Of a stretch of DNA of 64,000 nucleotides, positions 40,704 to 46,510 are shown one piece after another; within the stretch, counting starts at the first letter, position 1; each line of letters opens with the position of its first letter. This stretch comes from Edwardsiella tarda ATCC 15947 = NBRC 105688 (lineage in GTDB: Bacteria > Pseudomonadota > Gammaproteobacteria > Enterobacterales > Enterobacteriaceae). The DNA lies in contig NZ_CP084506.1 in NCBI RefSeq assembly GCF_003113495.2, positions 1 to 64,000 on the forward strand, in the 5' to 3' direction. The position numbers were made by a program, and so were the translations under genes. The notes under the pieces are model-generated. The model saw only the letters and a list, made by a program, of their open reading frames with translations. It did not search any database and was not told the DNA's origin.

Positions 40704-41024
40704 TTAACCAGTTTGTTTCTCGGAGTGGTCTGATTCCGTTGATTCTTGCCCAATGTGTGCGAGAGCCGGTGCGATTTGACCAGCTTGCGGAGCGGTCTTA
40801 TCAGTCATTAGCCAGAGTGTATATTTTGCGAAACGTGAATGCTGCGTAATCTTGAGCAAGATATCGCTGCCAACTCCATCTCTTCTGCCTGTTTCGTACT
40901 GTTTTTGAGTGCTTGCCGGGATTCCTGTCAATTCAAAGAATTGAGTTCTGGATAGCCCTTCTGCATCCCTTATTGTCCGAATTTTCTCCCCGATACTGCT
41001 TGACAGGGATTCATATGACACCAT
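40704..41024 (-). CDS. C: P2 C-like prophage repressor
   Basis: Small immunity repressor, 106 aa (P2 C is 99 aa). The helix-turn-helix is IGEKIRTIRDAEGLSRTQFFELTGIPASTQKQYETG (about residues 11-46). The start at 41024 is chosen for GAGGAA 6 bases upstream; the frame remains open 11 codons earlier but would cross the operator. A TGACACCAT half-site overlaps the start codon, so autorepression is likely. It has no cleavable C-terminal peptidase domain, so lysogeny of this type would not be directly RecA-inducible. Confidence 0.85.
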   Translation of the reverse strand: MVSYESLSSSIGEKIRTIRDAEGLSRTQFFELTGIPASTQKQYETGRRDGVGSDILLKITQHSRFAKYTLWLMTDKTAPQAGQIAPALAHIGQESTESDHSEKQTG

Positions 41025-41057
41025 ATATTCCTCCACATGGGTGTCAATTGACACCAT
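41016..41057. promoter_or_regulatory. repressor operator with three half-sites
   Basis: The half-site TGACACCAT occurs at 41016-41024 and again at 41049-41057, 33 bp apart (about three helical turns). The second copy forms the right arm of a perfect 16-bp palindrome GGTGTCAATTGACACC (41040-41055). A TTGACA -35-like element is embedded in it (41048-41053). This resembles the paired directly repeated operators of P2-type repressors. Confidence 0.7.
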
Positions 41058-41136
41058 TAGGATAAGAAAGCAACTTCTTAGATAAGCAGTTACAAGCCGA
41101 AATAAGCGCCTAGCGCCAATGCGGAGATTAGCACAA

Positions 41137-41373
41137 ATGAACGTAAGGAAAGAGCAGTGCGGACGTTGCGGATATGCCGGATCGATCAGCTATGTGGAGA
41201 TCAAAACCGTCCAGCGAGAGCTGGTAACACCGCGAGAAATGATCGATATAGCAGGCGACATAGCGAGCTACGCGATTAAAAAGGCCAGTGAAAGCGGTAA
41301 AGATATCTCTGGCCGTGACATGGAAAACATCTTTGCTCTTGCCGGGTTAATGATTCCGGATGGTCTTCGCTAA
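41137..41373 (+). CDS. small zinc-ribbon-like phage protein
   Basis: Unrecognised phage early protein of 78 aa. It starts at ATG 41137 (GGAG 10 bases upstream); an earlier ATG at 41119 lacks a ribosome site. Near the N-terminus EQCGRCGYAG gives one C-x-x-C knuckle, but no second cysteine pair follows, so metal binding would need a dimer. The rest is helical (REMIDIAGDIASYAIKKASESG). It is the first gene of rightward early transcription after the repressor operator. Function not assigned. Confidence 0.55.
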   Translation: MNVRKEQCGRCGYAGSISYVEIKTVQRELVTPREMIDIAGDIASYAIKKASESGKDISGRDMENIFALAGLMIPDGLR

Positions 41374-41387
41374 GACCAGTTACTGAG

Positions 41388-41873
41388 TTAGTGACGGCAA
41401 GCGGAAGGGTGGGTATCGACAATACCAAAAGTGTCTCGATAACGGCGGGAAAACGACAAGACAGGTGGCATAGAACCATGTTGGTCAGTAACGGTTGCAT
41501 CGGTATAGATGTCCATTACAAATGCAGAGGAGTAGCAAATCGCATGGTCTTTTGTATTGAAGGGGCCAAGTGCCGTTAAAGCCTCGCCGGTGAGGGTGCA
41601 TATCTCACACATCCAGCGTTGATCGTCTTTTTGAGTGATACGTAAAAGCAGGGAATGAGGATTGTCGGGATTGGATTCGTGAGGGCATAGAAGGTTGTTA
41701 TTGTCGTCAACCACCGGTATTGAAAAAAGTCCTAAATGAAAGTTCTCGAGGTTTCTAATAGCATCGATAAAGCTATCAAAGAACTGACTTTTAAACAAAA
41801 TTTCGTCTCCGATATCGAGTTCCCAGCAATACGATTTTGGATTGGTTTTGTTACGAATAAGGGTGAATTTCAT
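41388..41873 (-). CDS. hypothetical phage protein, minus strand
   Basis: Unrecognised protein of 161 aa. The N-terminal third (SYCWELDIGDEILFKSQFFDSFIDAIRNLENF) has a strand-strand-helix pattern reminiscent of DUF1508/YegP-like proteins, which is a weak analogy only. It is convergent with the zinc-ribbon gene (14 bp apart). Its ATG abuts the ATG of the divergent 41874 gene, giving CATATG at the junction. A TTGAGG ribosome site lies within the other gene's coding sequence. AT-rich relative to the chromosome, as expected for phage accessory DNA. Confidence 0.55.
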   Translation of the reverse strand: MKFTLIRNKTNPKSYCWELDIGDEILFKSQFFDSFIDAIRNLENFHLGLFSIPVVDDNNNLLCPHESNPDNPHSLLLRITQKDDQRWMCEICTLTGEALTALGPFNTKDHAICYSSAFVMDIYTDATVTDQHGSMPPVLSFSRRYRDTFGIVDTHPSACRH

Positions 41874-42143
41874 ATGAGAGGCCTCAAGTCCGCAGATTTT
41901 TACGTTGACCGTGTATTAAAGGCGTCAGAAGCCATGCTGTATGCGTTAAATCACTATTCCTATCATGAGGCCATGGATGTGCTGGACTGGATTCGCAAAA
42001 GAATAGAGGAGGATGCGGTTATCAAGCTCTCCCAGAGGGGTGCTGTTGAGCACGACCCCAGTTTTCCTGTTCGGGTAGCGCCGAGAAGGAAATTTATCTA
42101 TTCCATACCAAATAAGCCAATTGATCCAAAAATACCTCATTGA
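41874..42143 (+). CDS. hypothetical phage protein
   Basis: Unrecognised helical protein of 89 aa containing LKASEAMLYALNHYSYHEAM and DVLDWIRKRIEEDAVIKLS. The ATG at 41874 directly abuts the start codon of the divergent gene at 41873; AAGGG lies 11 bases upstream inside that gene. An earlier in-frame start at 41736 would run through the opposite gene and looks spurious. It precedes cox by 109 bp. Confidence 0.45.
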   Translation: MRGLKSADFYVDRVLKASEAMLYALNHYSYHEAMDVLDWIRKRIEEDAVIKLSQRGAVEHDPSFPVRVAPRRKFIYSIPNKPIDPKIPH

Positions 42144-42252
42144 AAATGGAACGCTGTGCAGGCTTTTGTATCGCAACAATATCCTAACACAGCAACCATG
42201 CGCCGGGCATGGCTAAAAATCCCGGCATGATTTCATAAGAGGAGCTAACACT

Positions 42253-42534
42253 ATGACAGACAAAGAGTTAGAGGGGTTCATTGAAGTGCGTCACGCTGTT
42301 GACGCGGTTCCATACCCAAAATTTGCTGAGCTGATCGGCAAGAAACCCGCCACGGTTAAAAGCATGATTGAAGACGGTAAGTTACCGATCATTCCATGGA
42401 AGAACCCGGAAAGCCTAGGCGCCCGTGCTGAGAACTGGATCTATATTCCTGAGTTCAACCGTGCGATGCGCGATGCGTATTACAACCGCCCGCGTGAGCA
42501 GCGCGATGCCTGGTTGTTGTGGATAGGGCTTTAA
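42253..42534 (+). CDS. cox: Cox-family excision and regulatory protein
   Basis: Small DNA-binding protein of 93 aa (P2 Cox 91). In P2 it represses the lysogenic promoter and directs excision with integrase. The N-terminal winged-helix region is FIEVRHAVDAVPYPKFAELIGKK, PATVKSMIEDGKLPIIPWK, matching the P2-Cox family. GGAG precedes the ATG. In P2, cox is directly divergent from C; here three extra genes have been inserted between C and cox. Confidence 0.85.
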   Translation: MTDKELEGFIEVRHAVDAVPYPKFAELIGKKPATVKSMIEDGKLPIIPWKNPESLGARAENWIYIPEFNRAMRDAYYNRPREQRDAWLLWIGL

Positions 42535-42647
42535 TCTGCCTTTAGTAAGGATAATGTTAAAACTATAGCTGGATAGAATAACCAACTAGCCAGATATGAG
42601 CACGAATTCAAAAGGTAAGTATTAAACCAACCAGTACAGGAGGCTTT

Positions 42648-42914
42648 GTGAACACACATTTTCAACATGTCATCAATGCCATGCTGAAGAACTACAGCTT
42701 TAAGAAAGAAAACCTGAGTTCTTTGCATGGTCTCAATAACCAGGCTACCAAAGTCTGCATGGAACATCATTACGCCGATCTCCTGGCCGGTGTCGGCAAG
42801 CTGGCTGGCGCAGCGGAAGCTGCCGGGGACTATGAGAGCATGGATGAAATTAACCAGCTCTTTCACAAAATCCTCACCAACGAAATACCTGCCCCACTTA
42901 ATACGGGAGCCTAA
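42648..42914 (+). CDS. hypothetical phage early protein
   Basis: Unrecognised protein of 88 aa starting with GTG at 42648, supported by a strong CAGGAGG ribosome site 5 bases upstream. Sequence is helical (FQHVINAMLKNYSFKKENLS, YADLLAGVGKLAGAAEAAG). It lies in the position of the small early ORFs that follow cox in P2. Function not assigned. A 41-aa membrane protein follows 3 bases later. Confidence 0.7.
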   Translation: MNTHFQHVINAMLKNYSFKKENLSSLHGLNNQATKVCMEHHYADLLAGVGKLAGAAEAAGDYESMDEINQLFHKILTNEIPAPLNTGA

Positions 42915-42917
42915 TCC

Positions 42918-43043
42918 ATGCCATGGCCCGTTTCGTCTATAAAAATAATCACCGCATTGGTATTACTCATACTTTGCACTGTGGCATTTAGCGCCTTGTG
43001 TCTGGGTATATTTTTTATGTTGCTTTGCGTGTCGAATATGTAA
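42918..43043 (+). CDS. 41-aa single-span membrane microprotein
   Basis: A very short gene beginning MPWPVSSIKIITALVLLILC and ending FFMLLCVSNM. Almost the whole length after residue 8 is hydrophobic, enough for one or one and a half membrane spans. GGGAG lies 10 bases before the ATG, and the preceding gene stops 3 bases before it, suggesting coupling. No family recognised. Lysis or holin roles are conceivable but unsupported. Confidence 0.6.
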   Translation: MPWPVSSIKIITALVLLILCTVAFSALCLGIFFMLLCVSNM

Positions 43044-43071
43044 AGCAACAAAATAAATAAGGGGGTAGTCG

Positions 43072-43245
43072 ATGTCTAGTAAGAAAGTTAAGCAAGAAAT
43101 AAAGACAATCAAGCGCCTTATTGCAATAGCAGGGCGCCGTCTGGATGAGGGTAATTATGATGTTGTCGTAACCTTACTTCGAGAGGTTACTATCCAGGCA
43201 GGAGAGACAGCTGAAAGAATAGAGTCCTACATTCAGTCGAAATAA
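43072..43245 (+). CDS. 57-aa basic phage protein
   Basis: Short helical protein starting MSSKKVKQEIKTIKRLIAIA and continuing with EGNYDVVVTLLREVTIQAGETAERIESYIQSK. AGGGGG lies 5 bases before the ATG, supporting translation. It lies between the membrane microprotein and the next early gene on the same strand. No family recognised. Confidence 0.6.
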   Translation: MSSKKVKQEIKTIKRLIAIAGRRLDEGNYDVVVTLLREVTIQAGETAERIESYIQSK

Positions 43246-43323
43246 ATCACACGCATAGAATTAACTCCACCGCACTGCGGCGGGATTCGCTCACCCCGAA
43301 GCTGGAAACGGGAGGCAATTATC

Positions 43324-43566
43324 ATGCAGCTGATTATTCCTGCTAGATGTCGTGGCGGTGAATTAGAACGCCAGGCACGGGCAGCATTCAATCGAGTATT
43401 AAAAGGTGATGGCAGTCATGTCCGCCGCCTTGAAGTATTACCCCGAGCCAGAGTGATCAATATCACCGACCGTTATCGGTTATTCAGTTTGGACGAAGGG
43501 ATTACGTGGAAGCTGCTTAAACATCCGCAATACACAAGGAATATACGCAAATGGCGTACACATTAA
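43324..43566 (+). CDS. hypothetical phage protein
   Basis: Unrecognised basic protein of 80 aa (many Arg: CRGGELERQARAAFNRVLKG, GSHVRRLEVLPRARVI). GGGAGG precedes the ATG. Its 3' end overlaps the next gene by 16 bp, which marks it as part of the early operon. Possibly nucleic-acid binding because of its charge, but no motif was identified. Confidence 0.6.
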   Translation: MQLIIPARCRGGELERQARAAFNRVLKGDGSHVRRLEVLPRARVINITDRYRLFSLDEGITWKLLKHPQYTRNIRKWRTH

Positions 43567-44075
43567 CATTTAGCCCTGAATTTAAGCCGCTCATTCTTGA
43601 GGGCAAAAAAACCGTAACGCGCCGTCCGGTAAAATTCCCTTGCCTGCGCTCACACGTTGATCCGGCTATATGGTTTTGGGAACAAATAACCGACAGGTTA
43701 ACCACTGTCGCACTGGATGCGGACAGCGATCTTCTCATCCCCAGTAATACACACGTTCTCACCAGGAGCTACGCCGCCTCGCTCCTGGCTCATTGTCCGC
43801 ATGGCATCGCAGGCGATCTCATTGAGTTATCAATCAACTCACAAGCCCGCCCGTTCGCCCGCGCGATGCTGAGCGACGTATCTATCGAGCACCTGCACGA
43901 CATCAGCGAACAGGGAGCCATCGACGAAGGTATGCCCGCAGACACCCCCATCTCGCATTTTCACCACACCTGGGACGCCATCTATAGCCGTTCTCCTCAC
44001 GCCTGGGAGCAGGATCCGGCGGTCTGGGTGCTGTCCTTTCAACTCACCGAAGTCTTGCCGGAGGTACACCCATGA
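43551..44075 (+). CDS. ASCH/PUA-like domain phage protein
   Basis: Protein of 174 aa resembling phage ASCH-domain proteins, whose fold is related to the PUA RNA-binding domain. The opening TLTFSPEFKPLILEGKKTVTRRPVKFPC matches the characteristic strand and K-T-x-T-R-R turn at residues 4-30. ARAMLSDVSIEHLHDISEQGAIDEG and FHHTWDAIY are typical downstream elements. Substrate unknown; RNA or modified-nucleotide binding is inference from the fold. It overlaps the previous gene, and its stop overlaps the next start (ATGA). Confidence 0.75.
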   Translation: MAYTLTFSPEFKPLILEGKKTVTRRPVKFPCLRSHVDPAIWFWEQITDRLTTVALDADSDLLIPSNTHVLTRSYAASLLAHCPHGIAGDLIELSINSQARPFARAMLSDVSIEHLHDISEQGAIDEGMPADTPISHFHHTWDAIYSRSPHAWEQDPAVWVLSFQLTEVLPEVHP

Positions 44076-44374
44076 AACGCCCATGGACAAAACAGGAAGA
44101 GCAGCTCCTGGAACAGCAAGTGGCTGAAAGGAAAAGCCTTGCGGAAATCGCAGTGGCACAGGGGCGCACGCCAAATGCAGTTCGGCAAAAGATTTACGCT
44201 ATGGGGATGAGCCGTCGCAACGGCCCCTCACAGTGGGACATCAACATGGCGCATGCGCTGCGCGCCGAAGGGCTAACCGTGCGAGAAATTGCCAACAAAC
44301 TCGAAATCAAATTCGACGCGGTTGACTACATCATTTACCACAAAAAACCGGAGGCTGGCCATGCAGCTGCGTGA
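44072..44374 (+). CDS. double helix-turn-helix phage protein
   Basis: A 100-aa protein with two DNA-binding-like segments. The first, RPWTKQEEQLLEQQVAERKS followed by EIAVAQGRTPNAVRQKIYAMG, resembles a SANT/Myb or GcrA-type unit. The second, ALRAEGLTVREIANKLEI, is a resolvase-like helix-turn-helix. It is probably a phage regulator or recruitment factor; targets unknown. It starts inside the 3' end of the ASCH gene (4-bp overlap) and overlaps the following gene by 14 bp. Confidence 0.65.
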   Translation: MKRPWTKQEEQLLEQQVAERKSLAEIAVAQGRTPNAVRQKIYAMGMSRRNGPSQWDINMAHALRAEGLTVREIANKLEIKFDAVDYIIYHKKPEAGHAAA

Positions 44375-44573
44375 ACGCCTATTTATCCGTTTCACTTCTC
44401 GCGGGAAAACGTACTCCGTTCCTGATGAGTTAATCGCGCATACTGAGCCGCACCCCGCAATCCCCGATGGGGCGTATCTCATGTTGATCGATGGACGCCA
44501 ATTTGCTGCGGAAAAGATTGAACACACCATCGTCATCACTGAGGCGCCAGCAACCTTGGGGAGCATGAAATGA
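44361..44573 (+). CDS. hypothetical phage protein
   Basis: Unrecognised protein of 70 aa rich in strands (RLFIRFTSRGKTYSVPDELI). The ATG at 44361 lies inside the previous gene and is preceded by CGGAGG, a strong ribosome site. Its stop overlaps the dam start (ATGA). It is a linked member of the tightly packed early operon with no assigned role. Confidence 0.6.
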   Translation: MQLRERLFIRFTSRGKTYSVPDELIAHTEPHPAIPDGAYLMLIDGRQFAAEKIEHTIVITEAPATLGSMK

Positions 44574-45397
44574 CGCCAACGATCAATAAAACCCCACTGA
44601 AATGGGCGGGTAGCAAAGCACGCATCATGAACGAACTGCGCCAATATCTACCAGCAGGTCAACGGTTGGTAGAGCCGTTCGGTGGTGCCTGTACGGTGAT
44701 GATGAATACAGATTACCCAGGGTATCTCATTGCAGATGTTCTCCCTGATCTCGTCAACACGCACAAAATGATAGCGTCCGCCCCAGACGAATTGGTCAAC
44801 CGTACGCGCGCCCTGTTCGCCTGTGGCAACTTCGCTGACATGTACTATGGGCACCGCATGGACTTCAATACCGCGGCTGTCGATCCTCTGCACCGTGCGG
44901 CGGTTTTTCTTTACCTCAACCGTCACGGCTACAACGGCCTGTGCCGTTACAACCAGCACGGGCACTTTAATGTGCCGTTCGGCAACCATAAAAAACCGTA
45001 CTTCCCCGAAGCTGAGATCGACGCCTTTGCCGAGAAAGCGCAGCACGCAACATTCATCTGCGCCAGCTATGAAGAAACCCTCGCCATGGTGAAGCCGGGC
45101 GATGTGATTTATTGCGACCCGCCGTATGACGGTACGTTCTCCAGCTACCACACATCCAAATTCAGCGAAGACGATCAGTACCGTCTGGCATCCATCCTGG
45201 AGCGCCTTGCTAGTGAGGGTTTCCCGATTATCGCCTCCAACAGCAATACCCTATTGGTGCAGTCGCTCTATCGCAATTTCAAGCGCCACTGCGTTGGCGT
45301 TAAACGCAGCATCGGCGCTACTGCTGACAGCAGAAGGGGGCCGGCCTCCGAGCTAATCATCACGGCAAACGCGACCATGCCGGAGCACGCTGCATGA
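44570..45397 (+). CDS. dam: Dam-type DNA adenine methylase
   Basis: N6-adenine methyltransferase of the D12 class, 275 aa, expected to methylate GATC. The SAM-binding motif I is KWAGSKARIMNEL...RLVEPFGGACTVM split as residues 9-21 and 28-40, and the catalytic motif IV is DVIYCDPPYDG (near residue 182). The target-recognition region lies between, including YLNRHGYNGLCRYNQHGHFNVPFG. Phage Dam proteins protect phage DNA or tune its methylation-dependent promoters. It overlaps the neighbouring genes on both sides. Confidence 0.9.
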   Translation: MTPTINKTPLKWAGSKARIMNELRQYLPAGQRLVEPFGGACTVMMNTDYPGYLIADVLPDLVNTHKMIASAPDELVNRTRALFACGNFADMYYGHRMDFNTAAVDPLHRAAVFLYLNRHGYNGLCRYNQHGHFNVPFGNHKKPYFPEAEIDAFAEKAQHATFICASYEETLAMVKPGDVIYCDPPYDGTFSSYHTSKFSEDDQYRLASILERLASEGFPIIASNSNTLLVQSLYRNFKRHCVGVKRSIGATADSRRGPASELIITANATMPEHAA

Positions 45398-46053
45398 TCG
45401 CTTGCATTCGCACACCAAAAAACCGCTTGCGTGATCTCGTGACCGGAGGCTATATTTCCCGTGCAGCCGCAAAATCGGCTGCCGGGATTAGCCTCCCGGA
45501 CTTAACTAGAGCGCACAACCGCGCTGTAAGCGGTTTTTTTGTGTGCGAAGCACGGCCACATCTGCGCATTATGGTGGGGCGTGCAGGGGCGTCTACGGAC
45601 GCGCCGGTTTCTCTAGTTGCCGGTAAGGCTAACCCTGTACGTCTCACCACCCCGAGATTAGCCTCTCTGGTTGGTGAGTTATCAAAACCAACTAGAGAGG
45701 GTGCCCTATCATGGCAACCATTCACGATTTCAAGCCGCACGCCGGCCAGCCGTCCGTACCCGCTACATTCTCACCATCAATCACGCACAAGCTCTATCGA
45801 GCAACCGCAATCACGCGTTGGATTTCCGTCGATGCATGCCTTGCCGAGGGCAATATGCTGCCGGCGGTTTGCCTGCCGCACATCATCAGCTATCTGCGCG
45901 AAGATCTGGCCGCCATTAGCCAGGAAGCCCGCGCACTGGGGCTTATCCCAAACTCTCAGAATAACGACTAATACAGCAACACCGGGCGCCAGTCATACGC
46001 TGGCACCTGGTGCATTGTCATATCCGCTCACCCGGAGGGCTTCCCATGCCTAA
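45394..46053 (+). CDS. Ash-family reading frame over the antisense-RNA module
   Basis: A 219-codon frame starting at an ATGA overlap with dam. Its middle (MVGRAGASTDAPVSLVAGKA then NPVRLTTPRLAS) resembles the Ash-family proteins predicted in many prophages. However, the same DNA holds a terminator (45517-45540) and the antisense-RNA structure (45571-45674), and the 3' half overlaps the 45711 gene. The similarity may reflect RNA conservation rather than a protein. The first 30 codons before the terminator could still be translated as a leader. Confidence 0.3.
   Translation: MIACIRTPKNRLRDLVTGGYISRAAAKSAAGISLPDLTRAHNRAVSGFFVCEARPHLRIMVGRAGASTDAPVSLVAGKANPVRLTTPRLASLVGELSKPTREGALSWQPFTISSRTPASRPYPLHSHHQSRTSSIEQPQSRVGFPSMHALPRAICCRRFACRTSSAICAKIWPPLARKPAHWGLSQTLRITTNTATPGASHTLAPGALSYPLTRRASHA
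45504..45511 (+). promoter_or_regulatory. upstream antisense target site (seqA/a1-like)
   Basis: AACTAGAG is the exact reverse complement of CTCTAGTT, which is displayed in the loop of the antisense RNA (45611-45618). It lies six bases before the terminator stem, where pairing could change folding of the leader transcript. Confidence 0.6.
45517..45540 (+). terminator. rho-independent terminator in the immunity-like leader
   Basis: AACCGC pairs with GCGGTT around a 7-nt loop, followed by seven T in total at the end of the stem and tail. It lies between the upstream target site and the antisense RNA, as expected for a P4-type premature-termination switch upstream of replication genes. Confidence 0.8.
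45571..45674 (+). ncRNA. C4/P4-CI-type antisense RNA
   Basis: A three-part fold is visible. An outer stem pairs GGTGG (45573-45577) with CCACC (45647-45651), continuing as GCGTGCAGGG (45579-45588) with CCCTGTACGT (45633-45642). Inside are two hairpins: GCGTC/GACGC (45589-45602), and CCGG/CCGG (45604-45623), whose loop displays CTCTAGTT. That loop is complementary to AACTAGAG both upstream (45504-45511) and downstream (45690-45697). The 3' part CCTCTCTGGTTGG (45662-45674) also pairs with the region over the next ribosome site. This matches the seqA-seqB-seqC plan of phage P4 immunity and the C4 RNA of phage P1. Confidence 0.75.
45662..45700 (+). promoter_or_regulatory. downstream target hairpin sequestering a ribosome site (seqC/a2-like)
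   Basis: CCTCTCTGGTTGG (45662-45674) pairs with CCAACTAGAGAGG (45688-45700) over 13 positions with one G-U. The 3' strand includes AGAGAGGG, the ribosome site for the ATG at 45711, and AACTAGAG (45690-45697), which is also complementary to the antisense RNA loop. Free or paired states would set translation of the 45711 gene. Confidence 0.65.
45711..45971 (+). CDS. small protein controlled by the antisense-RNA module (Icd-like position)
   Basis: An 86-aa protein starting MATIHDFKPHAGQPSVPATF, with a helical C-terminal half (VCLPHIISYLREDLAAISQEARALG). Genes in this position next to C4 RNAs are often annotated as Icd-like cell-division inhibitors, as in P1 icd-ant; the similarity here is positional and the function is unproved. 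The start codon and ribosome site are covered by the hairpin at 45662-45700. It is followed by an unknown gene and replication gene A. Confidence 0.65.
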   Translation: MATIHDFKPHAGQPSVPATFSPSITHKLYRATAITRWISVDACLAEGNMLPAVCLPHIISYLREDLAAISQEARALGLIPNSQNND

Positions 46054-46507
46054 AAATCACGAAGTTGCACAACATATTGACGATCAATCTGCAGAGCCAG
46101 TAACCGACTTTCACGCCTTCATCGACTGGCTATGGGCTGTAGATGCAAGTCTGGGCGTAAAAGTTCAGGAGCTGCACGACCTATGGCGCCAAAAGTTGGC
46201 ACGCCACAATCAGCAACACGCGTTCCAATTGGATGAATTCATTATCGACGGCCGTTACCGCGTTCGCATTAATCCCCCCGACAGCGTAGAACGCGCCGCC
46301 GGGTTTGAGCTGATAAGCCTCATGGAGCCAGGCGGCAACCTGGTAGCCATTTATCAAACGTCGGGCGCCCTGATCGCCGATCTGATAGCACACAGTACCA
46401 GTCGCTCAGGCCATCAGGTCAACGCTCAGCAGTATGCCCAAGAGTCCGCCCGCCTGCTCGATGTCTGCAATCGGGCATGGTTGCAGAGCACAGGCATGGA
46501 GCCGTAA
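46046..46507 (+). CDS. hypothetical phage early protein
   Basis: Unrecognised protein of 153 aa from the ATG at 46046, with GGAGGG 7 bases upstream; a GTG 12 codons earlier is less likely. It contains a helical N-terminus (DFHAFIDWLWAVDASLGVKV) and a mixed core (FIIDGRYRVRINPPDSVERA). It ends 3 bases before gene A, so the two are probably coupled. It could correspond in position to P2 gpB, the DnaB-interacting protein, but no sequence evidence supports that. Confidence 0.7.
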   Translation: MPKNHEVAQHIDDQSAEPVTDFHAFIDWLWAVDASLGVKVQELHDLWRQKLARHNQQHAFQLDEFIIDGRYRVRINPPDSVERAAGFELISLMEPGGNLVAIYQTSGALIADLIAHSTSRSGHQVNAQQYAQESARLLDVCNRAWLQSTGMEP

Positions 46508-46510
46508 CGC

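Noticed and set aside
41736..41873. Upstream extension of the 41874 gene
   Set aside because: It is entirely antisense to the 41388-41873 gene and its residues do not continue the protein pattern.
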